Positions 37,101 through 48,772 of a DNA stretch of 64,000 bases are shown piece after piece. Position numbers and translations under genes: made by a program. Numbering within the stretch: position 1 is the stretch's first letter; every line of letters begins with the position of its first letter. Source of the stretch: Acanthochlamys bracteata (Eukaryota > Streptophyta > Magnoliopsida > Pandanales > Velloziaceae); the NCBI GenBank assembly GCA_019914995.1, contig CM034137.1, positions 1,488,001-1,552,000 of the forward strand. Reading direction: 5' to 3'. The notes beneath the pieces were generated by a model that had not been told where the DNA came from, made no database searches, and saw nothing but the letters and a program-made list of their open reading frames with translations.

Positions 37101-38122
37101 TAGACATAACTAATAAATTGTAAAAGGATGCAGTTGCAACATCTCAAGAAACATCCAATGGCATAAGAAAATGAAAACTGCAAGCAGAATTTAAACCACT
37201 TGCATAATATTGAATACATTCTGAGAACATATAATCTTCTCACGACTAATGCATATCTTCAGAAGGTCATAAAACTAGACAACTTATCGGGGACATCAAA
37301 CAACTTTCCTCTGAATAATTTCCTCTAATACAGAACTAAATAGTTTTGACATACAGCGAACAACTAAACATTATCCCACTTAATTAGAGACAACTACAAA
37401 AGCATCATCACAGTACAACTCAAATCCTTGTCACATTATCTTAAACGGTACTCCTTGGAAGAACAACTAGTCTAACTAATAAAATTACCCAAATCTACAC
37501 TAAGATTAAGTGGTTCCATAAGTTCAGAATCATCGAATAGAAATTAGTGTTGAAAAGGCTCCTGCTTTTAGCTACGCACAAGCAATTAATAAAATCAGCA
37601 GGCTCAAAGCTCACTCAACCAACACATTCTTCAACAAATTTATCATTCTCCTCCAAATATTCCCAAAAAAAAAAAAGTTCATAAAACGGTTTTCACTGAA
37701 ATACAGATAACAAAGCCAACCAATCTAAATCAGTACCAAAAATAAAATAAAATAATATAATTATTTATTTTGAAAATTTAAAAAGTATCTTAAAAAACAA
37801 ATGAAAAAACAATCGACAGCAGAAAAGCGAAAGATCGATGACTCACAGGAAGATCAGGGAGGTAATCCGTAAGATGAGGTACATCTTCGAGGACATAACC
37901 AGCATCACCTTGTAGAAGCTTAGGATTCGCCTTACTCGCTAGCGCCATGGATCCTTTCTCGTTCCGTTTCTGATCACGAGAAATTCTCGATGAAGTAGAT
38001 TTGAAAGAAGAAAACGAGCTCCGTAGACCGAATAAATGATTATTATTCGGAGATTCACACTCGGAATGATTGAATTTTTCAGGGATTGAGATTTTTTCAG
38101 GCGACTGTGGTTTCAACTCCAT
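34108..38122 (-). CDS. ATP-dependent 6-phosphofructokinase (plant PFK3/6/7 group)
   Basis: The enzyme phosphorylates fructose 6-phosphate to the 1,6-bisphosphate, the committing step of glycolysis. Fourteen exons join in phase: 37847-38122 (canonical start at 37948), 36871-36917, 36702-36741, 36464-36526, 36253-36390, 35979-36137, 35820-35873, 35606-35674, 35381-35510, 35111-35151, 34806-35030, 34673-34718, 34433-34587, 34108-34329. From [15 protein letters not shown] at 37948 the protein has 496 residues, the normal cytosolic PFK length. Motifs: [23 protein letters not shown] (Gly as in ATP users, not the GGDD of PPi enzymes), [19 protein letters not shown], and C-terminal [18 protein letters not shown]. 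The reading frame continues upstream without a stop to an ATG at 38122, adding 58 Ser-rich residues. The last exon most likely begins at 34329, giving FY/MVTETQ. Confidence 0.95.
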
Positions 38123-41100
38123 TAGAAACAATAGAAGAAGAAAGCAACGGAGAAATTGAAGAACAACAACAAGGAGAGAAATCCATTATTTATAGTGAGA
38201 AGGTTTTCAATTGACGTAAGAGAATTGAAAGTGATCGTTTTGTTTTGGATCGCAGAGAAGAAGAAGAAAGAAGAAGAAGAACTACGGGCTGCTACTGCAA
38301 AGGAAGAAGGAAGGAAAGAGAAAATATGGGAAGTGACCATTGTTAGAAGGCATGAAATTGACTTATATTACGATAGTACCATTCACCGTAGTTATTGTTG
38401 TTATGTTTGTGTTTATATTTAGGAAAGTATTGCAAGGATTTGCGCCGGTGAACATTTACGTAATGCAAGAAATAAAAAATTTGTATAAAGTTTCCATTTA
38501 ATTTATGTACTACGTTTTTCCATATTATTGTTTCTTCATTTATGCAAGTACGATCTAGTTCAAACCAAGTTCATGTTATTTGACCTATGAAAACAACGAC
38601 CCTTATTATATAGTCCTTGATATTGTTAAAATGAATCATGATCACTTGATTTTGCAAATAGTTTACTTATTTCACAAGGATGTATTTTATTACTCATTGG
38701 TGCCAGTCTGCTCAAGTTCAACGAATCAATACTTTTTTTTAACGCAGCAATAATTATTGATATCATTCTTTTAATCCCGTTTATCCTTTATGATATGTTA
38801 CTATTTATCTCATCTATGTTTTTTATTGGAAAGATAATCTATAATAATTCAATATCACGTACAAAATAATATGTATTTCAACAGCTTTATAAAAATTTTA
38901 TGTAAGCATATTTTTTTATACATAAATTTTATTATTTTGATTTAAAAAATAATTATTATTTTTTAAAATTTTAAATAAAATTTATAAAATAACTAAAAAA
39001 CTAATAAAATAAAAAATATTTTAATATATATATTTAAAAAATTAATTTTTATAAAATGCTTAGTCAAACCCACCTTAAATCTTGTATTCTTTCTAACTTA
39101 GGATTTTAGAACGTCTATGCATTTTAAAGTGTAAAAGGTGTCAAACAGAAAATGAAAAATAAAAAATAAAAACAAAATTTTCTTTTATTTTCAGTTATGA
39201 ATCAGGTAATCCAAAAAGGTTAATGAAAAACATGCTTCTTTCATAGCGTGGCCGTGTGAACATGAGACCGCACGTGAATTCCATTTCCAATCAAGGTCTC
39301 TTAGTTTTCTGGTCACACATAAAAAGTTTAGAAAAAGTAAATAAAAAATAACAAAAATAAGCCACCGAATTAGAATCCAGATTCCGGAAACAACAAAGAA
39401 AGGCGCTGAGGGCTAAATTAGTAATTGAACGTTTCCTAAGGGGTAGTGTGGGTAATTAAGGCTCTCTACTTTTTTGCCGTTGGGCTTGTCAAACACCGCG
39501 ATTGGGAGCTGTTTAAGAGGCGTTTATCTATGATATAAATTTTATTTTCTAAATTTATTTTTAATGTAACATAAATAAAAATTTAAAATAAAACTTTTTA
39601 ACAAAAATATTCTTTTTCATAATTTAATTTTTATTATTAATATAAAATTTTTAATTAAATAATTTTAGTTTTTAATTTAGTTTTTAAATTTTAGTTTTAA
39701 AAAATGAGTTTACTTTAAATTAAACAGAACCGTGGAGAGACCTTCTAGATTGAAAAGAAAAGAAGAGGCAGACAACTTATTTATTATTTAGCACAGATAG
39801 GTCCCGTTCTAGTAATGTTTAGCAAAATAAATCCCCTTAATAATATTATTTTGCACTCTTGCTCCCTGATAATGAAATATGTCCATAATACCCAGTTAGC
39901 AAAATGACGCTTACAGATTGGTGTATCCACTGAAGCCACAAAAAAAAAGGTCTATAAAACTTATTCAGAATATATAAGTACTTTCTTAAGAAATGAATTT
40001 TTAAGAATAATTATTTAAAGAGTGAGTAAATTTTAATTTAATTGTATTTAAAATAAACTTGAAAATAAATTTTATATTTAATTGGATCTAAAAGTATATC
40101 TAAAATAAAATTTGATTAAAAATATAAATTCCGAAAGAATAGATACGCATTTTAACATTAATATAAGTTTGCATTGTTAAAGTAAATTACATGTCTGTGG
40201 AATGCAAACTATTAAAACCGGAAGCATTCTGGCAAAAAGATTAAAACATGGCGAGGCAAAGTTTTTGCTAAAAGCTTGGAACTAGGGGCCTATAATTGCT
40301 AATGTTTAGTGCAGTCAGAAATCACACAAAGACCATTTGCTGCTGGAATCTCGATGCATGATTTTAACAGGTGCAAAAATGTTTATAGTTGACAAAGTGT
40401 ATCTAATTAAAACAGCAGCACGTAGACAAAAAAAGAAGAAGAAAAGAAAGGCACCACTGATCGTTGACCATTTTCACCCTATCAAAATTGGATGAGAAGG
40501 CCCAGCACACCGTCAACTTGTTCAGCTTATATTTTGATAATTAAATTTTATTATTTTAATTTTAAAATAATATAATAATAACAATAATTTATTATGTATA
40601 CTTTTTATATTTTTTAAATTTTAAATAATTTAATAAATTATTATTAAATTTATTGAAAAATATAAAATAAAAAAATTAATAAATAGTTTGTTGGAATGAA
40701 AAGCCAAACATTAATATCCAACGACTTTCTGGTGACATTTCCATCTTACACCTATTGATATTTGAAGAAAATAGGTCGAGAAGGCTATGTTGGAGATAAA
40801 ACTTGAGCCTTAAAAGAATACTTTTCAGAAATTTTTTATGATTTAAAAAAGGTTATATATTATTATTTGATTATACACAATTTATCAATATTTTTTAAAT
40901 TTCTAAAAAATATTGTACAGTACTATACATGATTTTTAAAAAATATATTTTTAAAAATTTTATTTTGAAGATTCTGAGTTTCAGCAAGATTCTATAATAA
41001 GCTCAATCAGTGAACATGAATTCTTATGGATAGAAGAACTTCTAAAATTACTCTAAAAAAAATGTCTATTGAGCCCATTTATACTTTGGCTGTTTGGCAT

Positions 41101-42430
41101 GGGATCATCAAATAACTTTTTGTAGTGAACTTCTCAATGATCTCATCAAGGTTCAGACACTTTCTTCCTAAAGAATCTCAAAGTTGAATCAACATTTTTT
41201 AGATAATATGGATTAAATTGTCGTAATCAAGCATTATATAAATATACACATATAATAACCAATACTTAGCTCTTCAATGTATTTATTTGTATGATAACCA
41301 ATATATTTATTTTTTGTAATAACCAATAGTTAGTTCTTCAATGCCTCTACGAGCGCATATCGAAGTGTTTCAAAAACAAATTTTCTTTTCACATTTTTTA
41401 ATAAATTTTTTACAATATTTTATAAAATTTATTTAAAAATTTAAAAATATAAAAATTGTATATGGTATATTTATTATTATTTATATTTATTATTTTAGAT
41501 AAAAAAAATAATATCTTATAATATTATAATTTTTAAAAATTTAAAAATATATTTTAAAACATGTAAAAAAATTTTATTTAAAAATATAAAAAAAAATTGA
41601 AATAAAACGTTTTCGAAAGATGATAGCAAACGAGCTCTAAATATGTGGCTCATATTGGAAGGCTGCCAATGTCAAACATGGTGGTGTTACAAATTTCATC
41701 CTAACCTCAGGTTTCCTATAACACAAATATTATCAGCGTAATAACAAAGGAAGTCACTGTATTTTTTTTCTGGAGCATGAGGTAGCTTCTTATAACCAAA
41801 TATATGAGCATCAGCTTAAATAAACAAAAATAATCGGCAACCAATTAAGGGAAAGTTAACAAGATCCCTCAAGGCAGTGAGCGTTTTATTTTTTAAAATC
41901 GAATTTTTCTAAAATAAAAAATATTTTAAAAAATTTTATATTTTATATTTTATATTAAAAAATAATAAATAATAATAAAATTTTATGATATAATATTTTT
42001 AGATTTTTAAAAATTTAAAGATATTTTATAAAATATTATAAAAAGTTTTTTAAAAAAATAAATAAAAAGATAGAATTAAAAAAGCATTTATAAGTAATGT
42101 CAAACAACCACTAATTAACAATAGAAAAGAGATACCAATGCGACTTCACCTCAAAATTTCAAAATACAACACTAGAGAAAAAAGCCCAATTGGATTAGGC
42201 ATCCCTTTGGTTAAATTATATTTTAAGTTTACCAGGCAAAGAGAAGTTTCTCTTTGATCATTGTCTTTCTCCGTATAAAATTCTTTTATATGTAGCAATC
42301 ATAGAGAACTTGTTACCTTACAACTTTTCTAACTTTTCTAAGATACAATGGAGGTTTGATAAATCTGCGTGGAGTTACATTCTTACATTTAGATTATTAT
42401 AAGGGGCATAGGTAAATCTATCAAGAACCT
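38123..42430. other. large AT-rich intergenic region
   Basis: After the PFK promoter (to about 38450), 4 kb contain no coding region I can support. AT-rich blocks with foldback character lie at about 38881-39068, 39510-39727, 39980-40140, 40530-40690, 41360-41640 and 41880-42110. Several share words such as AATAATAATAAAATTTTAT and ATATTTTTAGATTTTTAAAAA. These look like degenerate small DNA transposons, but no target duplications could be fixed. The right edge must hold the 3' region of the Nudix gene. Confidence 0.5.
38187..38194 (-). promoter_or_regulatory. putative TATA box of PFK
   Basis: The minus strand reads TATAAATA. Transcription starting 25-35 bases downstream would begin near 38155-38165 and therefore include the in-frame ATG at 38122 as the first start codon of the message. 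Confidence 0.5.
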
Positions 42431-44374
42431 TTACTCATATATAAAGGTGTCCACCAAGTTCCCGTAGTACATATAAGCAACTCTATCATCAAATTTAGAC
42501 ATCAAGCAGCGAGCATTGAATCCATGGTAACGGCTCTCATACCTAGCAATGCAGATGTCAATCATGCTCTTTGAAAATTCATCTGACTGAACGAACGGTT
42601 GGCCTATGAATTCTTCAAGAGGCATCCACTGAGAATTTACATAGGTTATTAGGATTTTGTTGCTAAAATGAAAAGCTGTGATAGTAGTAAGATAACGTAT
42701 CGTAAGCTCTTCATTACCTTTGCAGCTTCAATCTCAGACTCATCTACAACAATGTCAAAAGATAATGGCTTCAGCATGCATATGAAGAACAAATCTGATT
42801 TCTCGAAAGTCACATTGTGTGCATGCCTGCATAAAATTTGTAATGCATTACGGGTTACCTTTATGAAAGGATATACTTCTATTTTCTCCTTATTATTCTC
42901 GAGTACTATCTTTTGTTTTGCAGTTAAATAAACTTTAGACGCTGTTACTTCATATTCCTTATGAAACAGTCAGCACTTCACACAGGCACTCCAATGCTTG
43001 AAGCTCACCTGAATGCTAATACTTCGCAGAATGATGCGTCTATCTGGTGAAGATAGAACAATATTAGAGCGTAACACGTGACAAAAGTGGGCCTAATAAT
43101 CATACTAACAAAGTCAAATGAGGTTATAAATGATTACCCCAGTTTCTTCCTTCACCTCTCTTACGGCTCCTGAGCATATTTCTTCCGACTGCAAAGAACC
43201 AAAAGGCACTTATATTTCTTCGCCTAACTGATTTAGTGGCAGTGCAAGTCAAGAATAAAGAAAAGAAATTCAGAAACTGGAAAAAGAGAGAGCTGCTATG
43301 TTCATCACTGCGAATAAAAAGGACATAGGTATATTGAAGTTCAAAGTTTTTCTATGTTCTTCTAGCGTACATGACAAGTGGTTATATTAGAGGAGTTCAA
43401 CAAACGGTGGAATGAACTCATTCTTTAATTAACTTTGAATACCTTGTTTATGAGACCTGTAGGCAGCTTCCATAAACCTGAGCACTGCAAAGGACATTTC
43501 TTCTCTTTTACAACGAGGACCTACAAGATGATAAAGTATCTTCTAAGGTTAAATTGAAGTTCAACAATTGAGTAGCCTTGCAGGATTGTAAAGAAGGCTT
43601 AGATACTACCTCTTTGTTGTCATTTATAACAAATCCACCAATGCCAATTTGGTGGGTGCCAGTAGTAGGAAGCATGCAAGGTTCATCAGAAGGGATCCAA
43701 CGTGTCAACATAACATATCCTGGCTCGGCATGGTGGTAGCTGAATCCTTCCTGCAAAGGAGTTGAGAGCATGCATATCATTTAAATCATACAAATCCTGC
43801 TTTTTGAAGGTTCACTAAAAGACTATTAGGATGATCATGTGATGGTGCATGTAAAAGGTCTTCTCATCACTGTCCATCCTAATAATTTATGAAGAATACC
43901 TTTACTGCAATGGGAACTAGATCAGCTTGCTCCTCTAAAATCTTCAACCAAATTCCTTTCTTTCCCTGCAAAATGATTCCTTTATATGTCAAAGTTGAGA
44001 TGCTTATAGTTTCACTAAAGAATAGGGGTATAATAAACAACCTTCAGCTTCCAATACAAAAGCGAAGATTGAAGCATGGCTGCAAATGCATTGGTACTCG
44101 TTGGCAAACACTGGGGATTAATTATAGCCCCATCATATTCATCTTCTGCTGCCTCGAGTGACTCAAAAGTTTCCATAAAAGGTGTATCAGGAGTTGCAAC
44201 TCCAATGCCTCTCCACTTGATCATGGAAACATTTGCAAACATAGAATGCACACCATATATTCTTTGTCCAGTCATTGATTTGGCTAAGCACTTTGTGTTG
44301 AATGTTAAGCCTGTCGAACATAATCGAATACCAAATATAGAAAAGCTTAAGTCAAGACATGAAGCATGAATCAT
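42431..44374 (-). CDS. NUDT8: NUDT8-type Nudix hydrolase
   Basis: Eight exons (44042-44374, 43900-43965, 43610-43750, 43443-43520, 43138-43188, 43009-43043, 42718-42826, 42431-42628) join in phase to 336 residues. The Nudix box, built across two exons near residues 202-224, is G-LINKS-E-EICSGAV-RE-VKEETG-I, a full match to GX5EX7REUXEEXGU. The pre-Nudix domain typical of plant NUDT6/7/8/10 precedes it (EGFSYHHAEPGYVMLTRWIP). HAHNVTFEKSDLFFICMLKPLS follows in the NUDT8 manner, and the C-terminus has the longer NUDT8 tail. The N-terminus before DEYDGAIIN is about 80 residues, variable and basic, in keeping with a chloroplast presequence. NUDT8 substrates are not firmly known; relatives cleave ADP-ribose and NADH. 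The start at 44374 is tentative, since an acceptor inside the first exon (gacag/GCTTAAC) allows an upstream exon. Confidence 0.9.
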
Positions 44375-46199
44375 GAAAGTAACTTAGTTCAGGTTGGGTT
44401 GACAATCAATGGTCACGTGCTTAGATACATCAATAACAATCAATATGTTGCAAAAGTATACACAAGTGAGAGGACTTCTGAGTTTTTTCTAACTTACACC
44501 AATGGCTTGATGTACTGCAAAAACTTATTAATTTACGATCTCGGTAAAAGAAACAACACATTCACCATTTTAGATTTGATCTATCAGGAGTCTTCTTCAT
44601 AATGCATTGGACACACCCATAAAACTAAGTAGAACGCCAACTTATTACCTATATGATATAAGTAAACCACTGCACACTATCAAGTACATCTTGGAGCATC
44701 TCATATGTGTATCAATGGAAATAAAGATATAATATAATCTAACCTTCTTTCCTGAGAAAACTGAACTGTAGAATTTGAGGGGGCCTTACAGCATGCAATA
44801 GGTTATAAGTTCTGTAAGTAGATGTTTGCAAACTCATCAGATCCATTGCGCTTTCTAGTTAGATACTTGCAAGTTCAGTGAACTAATTTCTTCTGATGCT
44901 TGAAATATACACTCAGAGGAGACTCAGGCATTCAGCTCAAATATATAACTCTTACAACTGCTTCCAGTGGCTTCACTTCAACAAAAAAGCATCAAGCTGC
45001 ATAAAATATTTTAGCTACAAGAACATGGATAAGATGAATGATTCCCACTAAATAATTTTAATTAATGTCGTGAAAGATCAAGTTGTCCTCCAAAGCACAT
45101 TACTGATGTCACTGTATATCTTCTCCCAAAAGCGTTGCGATGCTGCATACCCACGTTCGGAGCACTGAAACTCATATGTCTCAAATTGATCGTATGCTCC
45201 TATACCAATCATCCAAGCATCTCACAAGTGTTTGCATTCCTTTTTTCTTCACAAAGGATGAGATACATTTGAGGTTTTCTGTCGAGCCAGATTAACCAAA
45301 CAAAATTTCAGAATATTATAAACTCTTGGGAATTTGCATCTTCTTGAGATTTGAAAACTGATACTTCGGTGCTGCATCTGAAACATCCCATATTCTTTAT
45401 CATGAATATGAGATCTAACTGGATTGACATGAGAATATTCAAACTTGCATATATCATAAATATCAGATTTTCTCTGTTCAATTGGCAAGCATGAAGACTC
45501 TGACGTACAAACTGAATTGATCATGTTCAAATGTGAAAAACAAACAACAACTTGGCAGAAACAAGTCAGAAATGGCTAATGCTTACGTACTTGAAAATAA
45601 ATTGGTAAAAGAAAACCGTTTCATAGAACTCTATTCTGCAACAGAATTGACAAATTCCTTTTTAGAGGAATACGACTTATGCTCTCATTGCAAAATAAGT
45701 GCAGTTTCCTCACTACAGAGAGATGGAATAGGATATATGCCCAAATATAGACAAGTGACTTATGAAGCTTATCAGTGGTTGGAAATCCTTAGTCTCTAAG
45801 AATAATATGATACCCCAAACAACTTGCACGGACAAAGGACTGGAGCATATTCTTTTTTTTAAACCCTCCCATTTTAGTGATAAAAAGACAAACAAAATTT
45901 TCAGTCTGATCTGTGTAGTTTCTCACTCTTTTTCATGTCACCAGCAGGACCAAGCTTTGGCATCTCCACCATTGAACCACCTATGTTCGTCCAAGATGGA
46001 TTTTCCACCTGCCCTAGAAGTAGGATCCCTTCTTGAGAAATTCAATAAGATATCATAGGCATTATTGGTCAGTATGCCTTCGCAGAAATCAGCTTCTGTG
46101 ACCACCATAAGCTTTCACCATACCAGAGATTAAAAAAGAAGCTTCATGATACTGGCTTATTAATCAAAACAACTATTTGTATATATATGCTGCAATGGT
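44375..46199. other. intergenic region upstream of the Nudix gene
   Basis: This region may hold the promoter and possibly a noncoding or transit-peptide exon of the minus-strand Nudix gene. Short open frames at 45249-45530 (minus) and 45533-45799 (plus) match no family I know and have no splice context, so they are not called. Position 45900-46060 could be worn sequence downstream of the PPR pseudogene. Confidence 0.45.
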
Positions 46200-48075
46200 T
46201 GATAGACCTCCTTATGTCATCTTAACTGGCTCACAATCCAGCCAGTATTCGACTTGGCTTCGTATCCTTAATGGCTTACAGGTCCTACTTTCTAATCTTT
46301 CAAGGATTGTGTATGTTATAGAATCTGGGTTCAGCCCTTGTTGTTTCAGCGTAGAATAAAGGTTGAATGAGCCTGTTGTTACCCCAGATATCACTAGACA
46401 ATTCAGTATAACATTGTATGCCAATGTTAGGAAAGCATCCATTGGCAAACATCTCATACTGCAGTTGTCTAAACTTTATTCACTTTCCCAAAGCATTCAA
46501 TAAGAGTGCTATACATGTAGACATCAGGGTTCAATCCTAGTCCTGAATCTCTATAAATCTAATATAAGCTTCATCAAGGTCCCCAATTTTCACCAAGGCA
46601 GTTTATCAAAGAGGTGTAACTGCCGCTTCAGGCTTGCAAGTTGCAACTGCCACTCTTCATTTCTTCAAATCTCGAGAAGTTATCCAACCAAGCCTGCTTT
46701 TACCAAAGCTTGAACTCAGGATGTTGTAGGTGTAACTGGAGGAGGTCCATCATGCAGAATCTGTACACATGGATTACTTATGCAACTTATCTGTTTCAAC
46801 CTACCAAGTATAGAATACACCATATCATGCATGATGGTGGCTTTTTCAATCCCCTTTTCTTTGAACTTACTCAATAGGTCTAAGGCCTCAATTGTCTTTC
46901 CTGCATTACATACAGTCTCTAGCATAGATAAGTAAGCATCTCTATCTCCTTTCTCCTTAGAGCTCCATTACAACACAAGATGTGATTCCATGGCCTAATT
47001 TACTTAGTGTCTTCACAAGAAATGAACAAATTAACCCATTCATGTTGTCAGATGCTTCAGAACATCAGGTAGCCTGTATTGCTGCCCGCTTGCTGACAAA
47101 CATTTAATAAAATACTTCTTTGTAAACTCCTTAGGCCGGCAATCATTCTCAATAATTTTGGAGAAGATGAAAATAGTTTTGTCCACCGCCTGATTCTTTG
47201 CAAGTGCCTCAAGCATGGTGTTGTAGGCAATCAGGTTAGGAGCACAGACATTTCCAATCATCCTTCAAAGAGAGAAAGGAAGTCATCGCTTTTACCCATT
47301 TTCCTGACATTCTTATGAGAATTGTATATGTATACTCATCTGGCTTACAGTGCCTATGCTTCGTCATATGTATATCTCTGACCACCTTACACGTTTCCTC
47401 AATATGTTGAATTAGTATCAGCTAGCTGCAAAAATAGCAAAAAGGAATTAGCGATGTCATTTGACCAAAACAAAACCATAAGCTAGGACTAACAAATAAG
47501 AGCATTCCTCCATTGATTGCATATCTTCAAAATATCACCTTTGGAGCAAATGAAGAAGGCGAATATAGTTCACCAAGCAAATGAAATAAATCCAAGAAGC
47601 AGGTCATAATGTGAAAGCTTAACTGTAAGTAAGTTAGACTGACTAGAACAAAAGCTAGAACCACAATAAGTTAAAACATCTATACTGCCACTAAGGAGAA
47701 TGCTGCATAAGGCCTTCATAACTCTTGATCAACTAGTAGATATACAGAAACATGAAACCAGCTCAAATGCAAATAAGCAATGCAAAAGAAATTCTACTTT
47801 CTTGACCTAGGTGAGAGCATCAAGAAGCATGTTATAAGCAAATATATCAAGCGGGTATCCTCTTCTCCACAGTTCCTGATAAACACCTTAAGCCTTCTCT
47901 ACATCTCAAGTACACCTGCATAGTTACTTTGTAAGTGTACCCATTCATCTTCAAACCCCACTCCTCTGCCATTTCCAAGCAACGTTTCCTTGCTGCCATC
48001 AACAATTCCAGCAAGTATGTCAACTGTCGCTAGGTTCCCTTTAACGCCACCACTATCCAAGTCATCAACAGAACA
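46200..48075 (-). pseudogene. decayed PPR protein gene (At1g51965-like)
   Basis: On the minus strand, in the correct order, are fragments of one mitochondrial-type P-class pentatricopeptide repeat protein: near 47850-48000 GLKMNGYTYK and then, after a frame change, RRGYPLDIFAYNMLLDAL; at 47040-47261 APNLIAYNTMLEALAKNQ; at 46716-46925 MLETVCNAGKTIEALDLLSK; at 46212-46370 KQQGLNPDSITYTILERLE near the C-terminus. I recognise the order and wording as the family of Arabidopsis At1g51965. Frames change several times, stops fall inside repeats (a TAG after LLDALT), and about 500 bases around 47280-47780 have lost readable repeats. No full frame remains. Confidence 0.85.
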
Positions 48076-48772
48076 AACATTTTCAGTTGATGCAGTTTTT
48101 TTTTTTAATTTTCGAGAATCGATAGAATTCGATTATAGAAAGGAATCATGGCGGTAATTGGGCAATGAAGCAGGAGAAATCAATCGCAAGTTCAGGATCA
48201 CGAACTGATTTCAAGATCACACTGAACTTAAAAATTTTACAAAACTCAATTTTTGTTAATTGAACAACACTTTAAGTGGGAATTAAACCGGCTTCGCGTT
48301 GTTTATTTGGACCTGGACCCGATTTAGCTTCGAGCGTGTTTATATAAGTTCTGAATTAAATTTTCAGAAGTGATTTTTTAAAATAATTTTTTTAAAAATA
48401 AATTAATTTTTAGTTAATTATTATTCAAACTTAATAAAGAAGTAAATTTTAAATTAGAAATTTAAATATTTTTTAGAAAACTAAAAACTAATTCTTATAT
48501 TACTTATTTTGAAATTTAAGTTAAAAACAAAATTTTGACTTTTTAGCGGAAAATAATAAATTCAAACTCTACTCAAAATTATCAAACACGCTCTTAGCTG
48601 CAAGCCTTACCCTAATCTGATCTTGCAATTGATAATTGGAGCTCCGTCAGCTGTATTTAATTGGTTCTTCTTTGTTCTTTTCCTTTTCTTTCTTCTTCTC
48701 GTCAATCTCTGTGAAATCAGGGCTGGGAGAGAAGTTAGCGTTGAGCTAGTAGAATCGTTTGCCGTTGATCTA
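48076..48772. other. spacer with MITE, DeSI promoter
   Basis: About 250 bases of unique sequence, then the MITE at 48332-48593, then a 170-base leader of the DeSI-type gene. The MITE lies within about 180 bases of the start codon. Confidence 0.6.
48332..48593. mobile_element. hAT-like MITE with 8-bp target duplication
   Basis: The 262-bp AT-rich noncoding element begins GAGCGTGTTT and ends AAACACGCTC, a perfect 10-bp terminal inverted repeat. It is flanked by TTAGCTTC (48324-48331) and TTAGCTGC (48594-48601), identical at seven of eight positions. An 8-bp duplication is the mark of the hAT superfamily. The element has no coding capacity, so it is nonautonomous. Confidence 0.75.

Noticed and set aside
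45249-45799. Two open frames of about 90 residues near the Nudix gene
   Set aside because: No recognised motif, overlapping opposite-strand alternatives, and stops close by; not enough to call a gene.
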